Positions 45,520 through 57,006 of a stretch of 64,000 bases of DNA are shown here, one piece after another. A program made the position numbers and the translations under genes. Below the pieces are notes generated by a model. The model had not been told where the DNA came from, did not search any database, and worked only from the letters and a program-made list of their open reading frames with translations. The stretch's first letter is position 1; the number at the start of each line of letters is the position of its first letter. Source of the DNA: Diploptera punctata (taxonomy: Eukaryota; Arthropoda; Insecta; Blattodea; Blaberidae). Location of the stretch: positions 1 through 64,000 of the forward strand of contig JASPKZ010009922.1 in the NCBI GenBank assembly GCA_030220185.1, written 5' to 3'.

Positions 45520-46008
45520 CACTGAGCAACAAAAAATAACCTTTTTTTTGTCTCAGAAAGAAAAATAGGCTTATGTGATTCTGATAGTATTTTTTCTCCT
45601 GAAATTCAAATATGATATCGATATTTCTCCATCACGCAAGGTTTCCGAGAGACAGGAATTTATAATTTCAAACACTTTAATATTTTTTACGTTCGTAACT
45701 ACACAATATTCGAACATTCGGACTCGCCTAGATAGTAAGAAATTGCGATTTTCTGCTATATTTCGCCTGTGGAGCATCCCTCTTGATGGTCCAACAATAA
45801 TCGGCCAACATATTAGGATTCCAATTGCCTTGATATCCCTTTTCCATAGTTGAAATCTCCTGGGTTAGCTCATTTGGTTTTATTTTTCAATGGACAAAGG
45901 ACAAAAAAAACGTAGGCCTAATTATTTAAATCCATTAATTTAAATTTAAATAAAAAACTTTGGGGGATGGAGGAATTCCGAATACATATTTGAAAACACG
46001 ATAAAAAA
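45520..46008 (+). mobile_element. MITE family M1, 3'-truncated
   Basis: Starts CACTGAGCAACAAAAAAT; runs to AACACGATAAAA and stops short of the terminus. Carries GGCTTA/GGCCTA insertions at 45566 and 45913. Confidence 0.8.
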
Positions 46009-46009
46009 A

Positions 46010-46378
46010 ACTTTTGAAAGAAGTTGGGATGTCAAAGAGTCTCTGTAATACATAATAGCACGCATTTGCAGAATTGAGCCTATGTTTAATTTCTTTGTGC
46101 ATCTAATTCCTATTTGTAATTATTGTTCCTAGGTATTTGAATTCAGCTATTTCCTCAAAATTTCTCTCATTTGTCATTAGCTGTCCATTTCCATTATATA
46201 ATGTACTTCTATGCGTGACCATATATTTAGTTTTATTGATATTTACTTCCAGTCCCAATTTCTTTGTGTTACTCAATAGTGTGTGCGTGTATTCGCATAA
46301 AAATAATTCAATTTGTAAATATAGACTCAATCTGTAACTCACTATTACAATAACTATCTAACTCGCTGACACTATCGA
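46010..46378 (-). repeat. RTE LINE fragment
   Basis: Reverse copy of the region around YADD and downstream (AAGAAGTTGGGATGTC; TATTTACTTCCAGTCCC). Confidence 0.85.
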
Positions 46379-46477
46379 ACATAAGTATGTAGTGCTATAG
46401 GCCTAGACGGTGGGCTGAAAATATCCAGCCTCTAATTCTTCCTAAACTTCTCCTGTTTCTACTCTCCCGTATTTTTA

Positions 46478-46645
46478 TAACGCTGACCACGGACCACTCA
46501 AAATGACATCTATACAAAAACAAGTGTAACTAAAATAGCATGGTTCAAATTCTTCCCTGTAGGGGGAGAGCGCCTAAATCTCTGTAAACGGAAAACATAA
46601 GTTTACAATACAATACAATACAATACAATACAATACAATGTTTTA
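46478..46645 (-). repeat. Interspersed repeat E and (AATAC)n
   Basis: Complement of 14636-14766, followed by seven or so AATAC pentamers at 46605-46640. Confidence 0.7.
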
Positions 46646-47434
46646 CATTCATAAACTTGTTTCTAATGATTGGAAAATCCAGAAAATCACATACCGTACA
46701 ATCAATTACAAATACTGTATATAGCCTTTTAGGTGAAATTAGATTATTAAATAGAATAGTAGGTTTAAATTTTCTTCTTATATTAATATTAATCTTTTTA
46801 TCTTTCTTAAACTATCGCTAAATGCTTAAATATACAGAAATGTTAAAATTTACTGGAAACATGAAGATATTGTCACAATACTATGCAATATGATTTTTTA
46901 CTCAACTGCTTCAGATTTGCCATTATCTCCGACGTGCTCTATATATTATTTTTTGGGCTTAAGATGGAACATTATAAAGAATATAAAAAGAGAGATTCTC
47001 TGAACTGACTGTGGATTATAAACTAAGAAGAAAGAAACAACTCGAAAAACGAGAAAGATATGATGAGATCTGTGGTGTTGGAATAGGCCTATACCATTAT
47101 GTGTAGATGAAGTTGATGAGTTTGAAAGATTAATGATCTATCTTTTCTACTTGTTGGTTTGTTTTCTTCACTGTCACGTTTATCTCTGCCAATCGCCTTC
47201 ATAACCACATTTCTGTTACATTCTGTCTCTTTTTAGTGAAGACTCAGCTGTCAAAGGCATATAAGAATGTATAGGCCTAATGCACTCCAAATATAAGATT
47301 TTATAAAGTACTTTTTTATCTGTACTTAGGCTTTTGTTTGTAAATCATTTTTCTTCTCGTTAAATTATTTCTCAACTAATGCAATTCTTTTCTTTATTTC
47401 AACTATTGTTTGGTTATCGTTAATGATTATACTA
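46646..47434. other. AT-rich DNA with LINE scrap
   Basis: 47140-47420 resembles reverse LINE coding; the rest is AT-rich. TAGGCCTA at 47084 and 47272. Confidence 0.4.
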
Positions 47435-47521
47435 CAGTAAAAGATCCTTATTCACGTTCCGTTATTCCCGTGTTCATTATTCGCGGGTTAAAAATTGCGA
47501 CACATTTCCTGTATTCGCGAC

Positions 47522-47845
47522 TAAAAAATTCAAATATTTAGGATCAATTTTAGAATCAGATGGGAAAAGTTATAGTCGCCAGGAAGAGAGGTCTGGAGGA
47601 GAATGCTTAAGGAGGCGGTAACTCTACCTAGTGAAATTGAGAAAGGAGTTAGTGAAGGAAGAAAGTAATTGGAATGTTAAATTCAGTGATATGGAGTAAA
47701 AATATTATAAATAAAACCAAGATATTGATATCGCTGAGCAACAAAAAATAACCTTTTTTTTTTGTCTCAGAAAGAAAAATAGGCCTATGTGATTCTGATA
47801 GTATTTTTTCTCCTGAAATTCAAATATTATATCGATATATCGCGG
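47522..47845 (+). repeat. Duplicate of 45360-45625 inside the Tigger element
   Basis: LINE 3' piece (CAAATATTTAGGATCAATTT) joined to the first part of MITE M1 (CGCTGAGCAACAAAAAATA), in the same order as at 45360-45625. An extra 56 bases (47577-47632) are present only here. TAGGCCTA at 47780. Confidence 0.8.
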
Positions 47846-47858
47846 ATCCAGTCGGCAA

Positions 47859-48292
47859 CGGTAGCATAGCTACTGGTAGGGTCTCCCTTGTCGGACAGGT
47901 CAAAGGTGAGGGAACATACAAAGAAGTACTCCAGAAGAGGGATTCAACGACAGCTTCGCCGGGGAAGGAGCTGGCGGATGAAGTTCATCATGTATAGATC
48001 AGACTCAAGAGCTGTAGTAAAAGCAACTGATCTAGGGGAGGGAAACCCCGAATTCAAATGACCCGGCCCTCCAGGTTAGAGATTGGACGTTAAGGCCAGC
48101 TCCCTAACTCCGTAAAAACAATTACTGGCTAAAAAACCTCAACCGGACGGATTACTGGACATAGACCCAAGCAAGAACAACGGAATAAATTGGCCAGTCT
48201 GTATGCAGAATAGATCTACGTGGAGAAAAATTGTTGAGGAGGCCAAAACTTCAATGAGGTTGTAGTCGCCTACTAAAGAAGAAGAAGAAGAA
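47859..48292 (+). mobile_element. Non-autonomous retroposon with (AAG)n tail
   Basis: Begins CAACGGTAGCATAGCTACTG, similar to the RTE 5' UTR (CGGTAGCATTGCTGCCG; GGTCGAAGGTGA). It ends GTCGCCTACTAAAG and (AAG)n. Flanked by GGAYCCAGTCGG-type duplications (47847-47858; 48293-48304). Element 2 has the empty site (complement of GATTCAGTCGG). Confidence 0.75.
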
Positions 48293-49146
48293 GGACCCAG
48301 TCGGTATGTTAGAAATATTAGTAGGCTATCCTTTATTAACGCATCGACAACTTTTTTACTGCAGGAACGTGCTAAGGCGGCTTTTACAAAGAGCGATTCA
48401 AATAAAAAAAAGATCAATAAATATCAAAGTAAAACAAACCTTATTGCCACTAAGCCTAAATTTTGTTGTTAAAAGCCGCCGCCGCCGTATTTCACGTGCC
48501 GTTATGTCTTTTGATAAATGCCGCTCTCCCATGATATGTGTTTTATTGTTTCAACTTGAAAATTCGTTGCAATAATTTTATTTGAATAACACAGTATCTT
48601 ATGCTTTGTTCCCAATTTATAATGTCGAGTAAAAGGGAAGAAAAATTAGTTCCAAAGCTGAAAAAAGTAGTACTGCCGCTTAAAGTAAAAATATAAGTGC
48701 TTGACAGATTACGCGCTGGCGAGTCGTTTGTATCCATATCACGCTGTTTCAATGTTAATAAATCAGCTGTACGATTAATCAAGAAATCCGAAGCCAAATA
48801 AGGAATTCTATCGCTGAATTCACAGCAGAATATCAATCTGAATTGAAAGACCTTTTAAAAGCTGCAAAACAAGAAAAATATATTACTAAACTATTTTAAG
48901 CCCTAGCCTAAACATGGCAATAATAATTAATTGAAATTGATCAAAATCTCTCATTAAATTAATTTTATTTTCATAATTTTTATTTTTATTTTGGAATCTT
49001 GGAACGTATCCCCTATATACCCATACAAATTACCATTCCATATTCGCGCATATTTACGGAACATATCCCCCGCGAATAAGGAGCTTTTACTGTACCTTTT
49101 TTTTCTCCAAAGTTGAATTTTATATGGAAGAAAGTCCTAGGTGTCA

Positions 49147-49418
49147 TTATATATATATATATATATATCGATCGATAGTAATTCTGCCCGAAGGCAGGTC
49201 TTTCACTGCAGTCATAGCATTTTTCTATGCTATGATTGCAGCTTTACTAGGGTGTGGTAGCTTCCCGTTGCTTTCCACACCGGTGAAGGATGATGATGGT
49301 GATGATGATAATGATAAGGATGATGATGATGATGATGGCCATATGATTTCGGGGACCGTTTGGGCCTTAAAGTTACAGGTGAGGAAAAACCCCGATAAAA
49401 AGCTCGCCCAGAAAAACT
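49147..49418 (-). repeat. SINE family B, head-truncated reverse copy
   Basis: 3' end CTGCCTTCGGGCAGAATTAC at the left, preceded by (TA)n (49148-49168). It stops at CAGAAAAACT before the tRNA head. Confidence 0.9.
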
Positions 49419-49428
49419 ATATATATAG

Positions 49429-49757
49429 TTCACCGCTGTGGTCTCGAGGTAGCGTGCTGCCTTGTCACGCAGCGGGCCCGGGTTCGATCCCCGGTCGGGG
49501 CAGTTTTTCTGGGTGAGGTTTTTATCGGGGTTTTTCCTCACCTGTAAGACAAATGTCAGGAAAACTTTAAGGCCCAAACGGTCCCCGAAATCATATGGCC
49601 ATCATCATCATCCTTATCATCATCATCATCATCATCTTTCACCGGTGTGGAAAGCAACGGGAAGTTACCACACCCACAATTTCCTAGTAAAGCTGGAAGG
49701 ATAGCATGAAAATGCTATGATTGCAGTGAAAGATCTGCTTTTCGGCAGAATTACTAT
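49429..49757 (+). repeat. SINE family B, full copy
   Basis: Head TTCACCGCTGTGGTCTCGA, B box GGGTTCGATCCCCGG, end ATTACTATGG and (GATG)n, then (TA)n. Faces the reverse copy at 49147-49418 across ACTATATATATAGT. Confidence 0.92.
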
Positions 49758-50629
49758 GGATGGATGGATATATATATGTATATATAATCTCAACTTGAAA
49801 AGAAAAAAAGCTATATCATTGTTTTGGGGGCTATTCAAATTTTGTTATTAAATTATCATAAATTGTTCATGGTTTCATATGTATTCCTACTAAAATTTAA
49901 TAGTAAGAATAACATTTGAAAAATAGCTACTATAAATCAACAACATTAGTTTCATTAAGTCGGTGCAGTCGCGGTTATATATCATGCGTAAAAAGTAATG
50001 TGACAGTCACTGTTCTCACCAAGACAAACATAATTAAATTATTTGCAATGTTCGTGCACTCTGAGGTCGACATTGTTTGCATTTCACTTAAAAACAACGG
50101 ATGAAATGGTGCTTTTATACTTTGTGGATTCTCATAAACATAACATGGCCGGTACTGTAACAATCAGCCTGCTGACATGAAAGGAAAAAAAGAGGTCGCT
50201 CCCATTCAGCGTTCTCCATGGATAACGTAAATTCCATTATTTAATGGACATCATGAAAAAGCACAATTAAGTAATCGCATTTAAGCCATTGTGTAGAGGT
50301 TATTAAATACGATATTTCAGTGAGGATGCATTTCAGATGTCATTGTAATAACATTTTTAATTCTTCCAAAAAATTCATTGCTTTAATATTGTAGCCTCAT
50401 GCGCTAGTGGTCAGAGTTTCTGACTACAGTTCGTGGGGTCCTGGGGATAGAATTTTAATACACAATGTTCTTCTTCTTCGTCATTGGTACTACGGCCCTT
50501 GTAGTCTGACCTTGACTCCCTTTTAATACCCTTCCATTCACTTCGATCACTTGTTTTAGATTTACAGTTTTTTTTTGCAGCCTGTCATAAAGACAACCTG
50601 GTAACACTGATAAAAAATGTTATAGTGTA
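49758..50629. other. AT-rich DNA; LINE tail at the end
   Basis: 49790-50450: two short frames, neither recognised. 50460-50580 is a reverse LINE 3' end starting with (TTC)n (TTCTTCTTCTTCGTCATTGG). Confidence 0.4.
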
Positions 50630-51635
50630 CAGTAAAAGCTCGTTATTCGAGGGGGATACGTTCCGCAAATATGCCGCGAGTAGAGAAACCGCGAATATGG
50701 AATGGTAATTTGTATGGGTATAAAGGGGATACGTTCCAAGGTTACAAAATAAAATAAAAATTATCAAAATAAAATCATATTAATGAGAGATTTTGAACAA
50801 TTTCTATTAATTATTACCGGCAAGGACTTAAAAATCTTAGTAATTTTTTCCTGTTTTGCCACTCATAAAAGGTCTTTCAATTAAGATTTAGGCCTATATT
50901 CAGCTGCAAATTTTGAACAATTTCTATTAATTATTACTGACAAGGACTTAAAGAACTTAGTAATTTTTTCCTGTTTTGCCACTCTTAAAAGGTCTTACAA
51001 TTAAGATTTAGCCTATATTCAGCTGCGAATTCTGCGATAGAATTCCTTATTTTGTCTTCGGATTTCTTGATACATTAACTTTGAAACAGCGTGATTTAGG
51101 CGCAAACGACTCGCCAATGCGTATAAACGGTCAAGCATTTCTATTTTTACTCTAACCGGCAACACTAACTTACTTTTTTACCGCTATGGAACTATTTTTT
51201 CCCCCCTTTTACTCGACATTATAAATTGGCAACAAAGCAATTCAATTAAAAATTATTGCAACTAATGACAAATTGAAACAATAAAACACCGATTATAGCG
51301 AGGGCGGCATTTATCAACGGACATAGCGGCTCGTGAAATACTGCGGCGGTGGCTTTTAACAACGAACTTTAGCCTTAGTGACAATAAGGTTTGTTTTACT
51401 TTGATATTAATCTGTCCATTTGGTTTGAATCACTCTTTGTAAAAGTTACCCTGGCACGTGCCTGCAGTAAAAATTTGCCGATTCGTTAATAAAGGATACT
51501 AATTCTTCTAATATACCGACTGAATCCGCGAATACAGACATTTTTAGCCGCGAATACAGGAACTGTGTCGCAATTTTTTAACCCGCGAATAATGAAATCG
51601 CGAATAACGGAATTGTAAATAAAGAGCTTTTACTG
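50630..51635 (-). mobile_element. Tigger/pogo-like element 2
   Basis: 1006 bases flanked by TA (50628-50629; 51636-51637). Ends CAGTAAAAGCTCGTTATTC and AAAGAGCTTTTACTG. It holds the complement of the same helix-turn-helix relic (about 51210-51000) and a tandem duplication of about 115 bases (50796-51030; AATTTCTATTAATTATTAC repeated). Confidence 0.85.
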
Positions 51636-51659
51636 TATATAGCCTAACTGCAATGCGCA

Positions 51660-51962
51660 ACAGACCTGGAAGACCTTAGCCTACCAGCCGGCTGCTGTCC
51701 TCACATCCACATGTGTTAATGACAGAGGTGGATGAACATCCAGCCAGTATAGGGATCACATGTGGTCAGCATGTCGGGTCTCCCAGCCATTATAGCTGGC
51801 TTTTAATCCTGGAGTCGATACTTATTTTAACTGTACAAATTCCTCGCGATGCTGAGTGGCCGAAATTCCCTTAACAATTTCTTCCGCATGGAGATTTGAA
51901 CCAGCTCAGTTCGGTAACACTGCTGCAAGACATGTCTTAAAACGCTCGGCTACAGAGCGGGA
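51660..51962 (-). repeat. SINE family C, reverse copy
   Basis: CTACCAGCCGGCTGCTGTC, CCCAGCCATTATAGCTGG and, at the right end, CGCTCGGCTACAGAGCGGG, the complement of the tRNA-like head. Confidence 0.85.
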
Positions 51963-52070
51963 CAATAATAGTAGTAGTATATTTTATTTAACGATTCTCT
52001 TAACATCGCAGGTCATTTGCACCACAATTTAAATCTGGGCTTAAAAGAGCCAAAAACATTTTGTATTTAA

Positions 52071-52698
52071 CCCTTAAATGTGCAATGTGTCCTATAGGAT
52101 ACAGCAATTGTTTTAATATATCTTCTTCTTCTTCTTCACTTCATGGGCTAGGCAAATTGCCTGTTCCGCCTCACAGTTGTTCTGTCCATCTTTTCACTGG
52201 CCTTCTACATTCCTTGAACCTCTTGGCTTCTAGTTAAATGCTGCTTTTGGCAACCTTGTTATATTCATTCTTTTTGCATATCTAAACCATTTACCTCTAT
52301 ATTCTTTGATTTTATCTTTCAATGGATATATAGGCCTATTTTACTCTGTTCTTATATCCTCATTCTTTATCCGATTCAATCTTGTGCAGCCTTTTGTTCT
52401 TCTAAGGAAATTCATTTCTACGCTTTATATTCTACTTTCTAATTGCTTGGTCATTACTCATGTTTCGCTCCCATAAAGTAATGCAGGAACTGCCAATGTT
52501 TTTATAAAACTTCAATCTAGTATCGGTCTCTAATAGTTTTAATAACACAGACGAAAGATAACGATAATAAATTACTGAAATGTTTGCGGAATTACACAAT
52601 ATACCTAATAATAACAGATATGCATGATTACGATTTCAGTGCGGTCCGCTACATTTAAATAGCTGATACAAGAAATTACTATTTTGCCAATTTAAGGG
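52071..52698 (-). mobile_element. piggyBac-like MITE, copy 2, with LINE insert
   Basis: Flanked by TTAA (52067-52070; 52699-52702). Ends CCCTTAAATG and AATTTAAGGG. Interior motifs (complement of TGTAGCGGACCGCAC; TGTCCTATAGGATACA) match copies 1 and 3. It is enlarged by a reverse LINE 3' fragment at about 52113-52545 that begins with (TTC)n. Confidence 0.85.
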
Positions 52699-52702
52699 TT
52701 AA

Positions 52703-53329
52703 AATATATCAGACACAACTGTTTTACTGTATATTAAGTAATTTGGTTCAAATTTAAGTATTTTTTATTCGATCCTTTTTCCTAATGTTTTATTAAGATA
52801 TTAAATTAAAACTATGTTTCTTTTAGGTTATGTTACCATTTTAAAGACAATGAATATATAAAAGATATATCTCTATATTAATAGAGAAAATGTGACTAAA
52901 TAGCAATTTTATTAAAAAGCAGCAAGGGCATCATAATGGATATGGAATTGGAAAAAATGGCATCTCTTAACGTTCCCCTCCCTGCTGAAGACCACTAGAG
53001 TACATGAGGTCATCAGGAGACATCCCCAGCCCTCATGGGACTAAGTTTGGCGTGAACCCAAAAGAGCAGACGAGGTCTTCTCTAATGATGTACATGCTAA
53101 CGCATCACAAGTGACGGAGTAATGATGATGTATCGGAGATATGATATAATGACTAGACTGGTAAAAATATACACAAGGGATTCAATAGACGGAAACAAAT
53201 GAAGTTCTTGTCAGCGAGTAATTGGTTTCGACACACACAACACACATACTTTTTCGCCCCAAAGTGTATCCTTAACACTAACTTATATAATGCAACTAGG
53301 ATATCAGGCGAATCAATGTCATGGAGTTG
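52703..53329. other. Unassigned AT-rich DNA
   Basis: No repeat or coding signal recognised. Confidence 0.4.
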
Positions 53330-53496
53330 AAATACTGCATCTCGGAGCGTCTCATATATAATGGAAATGGACAAATGAGGCAAATTTTGAAGAAGTGCCC
53401 ATTGTAGTGTACAAGACCTAGGCGTAACTGTTCTTATTATATCTGGTTTCCTATAAAGATCATGTAGCTCGCTGTTATGTAGTCTTATATAGGCCT
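53330..53496. repeat. RTE scraps
   Basis: ATATATAATGGAAATGGACA (+) and TGTTCTTATTATATCTGG (reverse) are short RTE pieces in opposite orientation, ending with TAGGCCTA at 53490. Confidence 0.5.
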
Positions 53497-54038
53497 ATCT
53501 TAATTTATAAAAAGTTCGTGTCACGTTGTTTGTCCGCGATGGAATCCTAAACTACTGAACCGATTTTAATATAATTTTGCACACTGTGTGCAGTTTGATC
53601 CAACTTGAGACTTAGGGTAGTTTATAACTAGATTTATAGTCACATTATTTTTTTATTGCAAATTATTTGTTTATTATTTAACAAAGAGTTATAATTATCT
53701 GTGAGTTCCATACGATTCTAACAGATGGCGGTGTAATTACCTGTGAGTTCCATACGATTCTAACAGATGGCGGTGTAAGGTAATTTAATAAGGTTATTGG
53801 TTTATTATTTAACAAAGAGAGATCCAGATGGCTGTGCTTTTTGTTGCAACCGCGAATTTCAATTGAATTACAAATATTGATTATTTCATAATTTAAGTGT
53901 GTTCAGTGTTTATTTCATTTTATTTTCAATATTATTAATTTCGTGTGTAAGTATTAGTTTTAAGTAATCTGGCTGAAAGACAACAACTTAATTTAAATTT
54001 TTAACGTATACCTTAGCCACAGCAACGCGTGGCCGGGA

Positions 54039-54040
<2 letters not shown>
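53497..54040 (+). mobile_element. Helitron-like fragment, second family
   Basis: The 5' part has AAGTTCGTGTCACGTTGTTTG and GAACCGATTTTAATATAATT; the 3' part ends CACAGCAACGCGTGGCCGGG. Two tandem 42-base units (GAGTTCCATACGATTC) lie at 53701-53784. (TA)n follows to 54074. Confidence 0.55.
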
Positions 54041-54077
<37 letters not shown>

Positions 54078-54103
54078 ATGAACGTAATCAATATCTAATG
54101 TAA

Positions 54104-54605
54104 TCTTATATATAAAAATAAATGTTTGTTTGTTTGTTTGTTTGTATGTTTGTTGGTTTGTTTGTTTGTTCGTATTCTATGCGCGGCCATACCGTTGATC
54201 CGATTTTGATGGTTTTTTTTTTTTTGCAAAATGTTCAGAAGATTCCCGGGATGAACATAGGCTATAAGAGGGTTGTGATATTCAACCCCTTCATCCCTAA
54301 AAATCAGCCTTTGTAGTGAAAAACATGAAATAAAGTCCCTATTTTGACGCTTAAAAGGCTTACGCCGTCTAAACCATAACAAATACACCAAATTAATGTA
54401 CACAGAATTGAACATTTCAAAAAACTCTACAAAAAAGTCCACGACAGCATATGTTTATCTTCTACAGATAACTCATAATAACCGTTTTTGTTTTCATTGA
54501 TGCCAAGAATATCGGGATAAGCAGATTCCCGAACAATGCACGGCTGGTGGTAAAAACACATTAGCATTTATTTATGAGTAGCAGCGCACGCCGGGTATTA
54601 GCTAG
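54104..54605 (+). mobile_element. Helitron-like element, complete non-autonomous copy
   Basis: 502 bases. Starts TCTTATATATAAAAATAAATG, ends GCACGCCGGGTATTAGCTAG. It sits between A (54103) and T (54606), the A/T insertion rule of Helitrons, with no target duplication. (GTTT)n occurs near the start and a GC hairpin near the end. No Rep/helicase coding. Confidence 0.8.
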
Positions 54606-55673
54606 TGTAATATATATAGAAATTAATGTGTGTTTGTTTGTTTGTTTGTTTGATTGTTCGTACTTTATGCGCGGTCATACCGTTGATCCGATTTTAATGT
54701 TTTTTTTTGCAAAATGTTCAGGAGATTCCCGGGATTTAATGAACATAGGCTATAAGAGAGTTGTGATACTCAACTGCTACACCCTTAAAAATCACCCTTT
54801 GTAGTGGAAAACAATCCTTTTTCACGCTTAAATGGCTTACGCTGCCTAAATAATAACTTACTTACTTACTTACTCACTGGCACTATCGAACCCGTAGGTT
54901 CATGGCCGCACGGACATAAGCTCTCCATATATCCCTATCCTGAGCTAATGCTTTCCAATCATTCCCTGTATAATCTACTTCCCTCAAATCATAGTTAACC
55001 TAAATAATAACTAATATACAAAATTAATTTACACAGAATTGAAAATCTCAAAAAACTCTACAAAAAAAAAAGTCCGCGACAGCATATGTTTATCTTTTAC
55101 AGGTAACACACAGTAGCCATTTTTATGTTTCATTGATGCCAAGGAGATGGGGATAAGTAGATTCTCGGGCAAACATGTGCTGCCATACCAATTCATCCGA
55201 TTGTCATGGGTTTTTTGCAAAATGTTCAGGATTTTCCCGGGAATATTATAGGTTACAAAGGAGTTTTAATGCTCAAGCCCTTCACCCTTAAAAATCACCT
55301 TGTATAGTGAAAAAAACGTGAAAAAATGTCGCTTTTTGTAAGCTTAAATGGCTTTCGCTGCCTAAACCATAACAAATACACAAAATCATTGTACACAAAA
55401 TTGAATATCTAAAAAAACTCTACAGAAAAGTCCACGACAGCATATGTTTATCTTTTAAGGATAACTCAAAATAACGCATTTTGTCTTTCAGCTCATTTAT
55501 GCCAAGTATATCGGGATGTGTAGATTCCCCCGGCAACGCCGGGTAATCAGCACGGGGTATCTAAAAATAACGATATAAATTTATATTTATTTTTCCTTTT
55601 ACTTAGTCAACTAAATTCAAAAAACACATTATTATTTATTTAGGTGTAGCAGCGCCCGCCGGGTATTAGCTAG
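54606..55673 (+). mobile_element. Helitron-like tandem array with RTE insertion
   Basis: Begins directly at the CTAG end of the previous element, repeats the same body (GCGCGGTCATACCGTTGATCC), then internal parts again at 55140 and 55500, ending CGCCCGCCGGGTATTAGCTAG. Suggests end-to-end or rolling-circle-type duplication. Confidence 0.7.
54859..54998 (-). mobile_element. Short RTE 3' insertion, 140 bases
   Basis: Inside the Helitron-like array. Target duplication CCTAAATAATAACT (54845-54858; 54999-55012), (AGTA)n tail, truncated at CATAGTTA like 42153-42290. Confidence 0.92.
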
Positions 55674-56775
55674 TAATAAATAAAATATACAAGTGAAATA
55701 GTATGGTTCATTTTTTTCTATCTTGACGTATTGTTCAGTTCACAGTTAATTGACAATTGAAGATGTCGAGAGAATTATTAATGTCCAATCTCAATGTTTT
55801 TCCAACTAGAAATTTTCCCTAGTTAATCATCATTACGTTTATGTCCTGGAAATCTAAACCTTGTACGTAAATTACATAATTATGTTATTAGATATAACCT
55901 TCTTTATTGCAACTTGCATGCAAAATTGCAGGAAATAACTCGTTCTGAAAAATAAAGAAATACAATATAAATGTCACATTTACTTTCATAACACTGCATA
56001 TATTTATATTCAAGATATGTCACAATATAATTTAACTTCGCTTGTACAAACTCAACAGTATTATCATTTGTTGGTATATATTATTGACGTAAGCGGCAGT
56101 GAGGAACTACTAAAATTTAACACACAGCTCTATGAAATTTGACTCGTAGTAAATATCATTAAAAACTAAGTGTACGGTCACACGTAGAAATACATTATTA
56201 TTGACTATTTAACTCATGCCCCAAATGGGATTAAATGACCAATCACATTTCAATGATTTTTTAATTACAACCAATCACAGTCGTGTTTCACATCGAATTT
56301 ATCAAACAAGTTTATCATATTGAAGAAAGCTCCTCCTTTTTAACATTCTGAATAGGTCATAGCGTTATTTTGCAGTGACTGACTCTCTAAGAAATACGGC
56401 TACCAGATTGTATATATATTGCATGCGGGAGATAATATAAAAATATTTGTTGTAATTGATTATACCACAAAAAAAAACCACTGTTTGCACTTTCTTAAAC
56501 GAATTATTTTCCAGGAAATGGCGTTGCAGAAAAATATAATTGGCATATTTACATCATAGAACATCAGAAATTAATTAATACCTATAATGTTGATTATAAA
56601 TTTCTCCACTAGGGTGCATTCTTACAATATTGCGTTCCTTTGGCAATAAATAGTATGATCTGGTTGCAGTGACAAACGAAAGAAGCAGATGAAGCGTACC
56701 TATCGTTTCTCATTTGTTTTCAAACATCGCCGTTTGTATTAAATATATAACTATTTTAAAATAACTATATTTAAA
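55674..56775. other. AT-rich DNA, nothing recognised
   Basis: No open frame above about 60 codons that I trust and no repeat copy elsewhere in the window except a faint RTE scrap near 56090-56200 (GTACGGTCACACGTAGAAAT). Confidence 0.4.
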
Positions 56776-56935
56776 TAATGATTTGTTAGTAAACAGCTTA
56801 ATTTTATTCGTTAAATAGTCCTAACAAATGCCACTCTTGATTTCCAAATTCTCTAGATAAATTCACTGCTCACTTCTTGAGTCGTGAATTTATCGATAAT
56901 TTGGAAATTACTCGTGGCATTACTTATGAATACAA
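56776..56935. repeat. Foldback repeat
   Basis: Arms around 56825-56860 and 56885-56922 (GCCACTCTTGATTTCCAAATT against AATTTGGAAATTACTCGTGGC). A second, split copy is in 8256-8630. Confidence 0.65.
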
Positions 56936-57006
56936 ATGGACACTTAATAGTAACGGTATAAATGTTTTGAAGAAGTGATGGAATTTAAATAGGCGTACCT
57001 AGGAAC

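Larger units (their letters stand above)
47435..49092 (+). mobile_element. Tigger/pogo-like element 1, with nested insertions
   Basis: Flanked by TA (47433-47434; 49093-49094). Ends CAGTAAAAGATCCTTATTC and GAATAAGGAGCTTTTACTG. After removing inserts at about 47522-47845 and 47859-48292 it parallels element 2 (50630-51635). At about 48620-48900 (+) it encodes a decayed CENP-B/jerky-like helix-turn-helix: MSSKREEKLVPKLKKVV, then VLDRLRAGESFVSISRCFN and SAVRLIKKSEA. This is the N-terminus of a Tigger-type transposase; the catalytic part is missing. Confidence 0.8.

Noticed and set aside
52900..53150. Possible unique exon
   Set aside because: Short, with stops in all frames and no consistent splice sites.
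54122..54316. Cys/Leu/Phe-rich frame beginning with repeated VC-LF units
   Set aside because: Translation of the (GTTT)n start of a Helitron-like element; recurs at 54600 and 61790 with stops.
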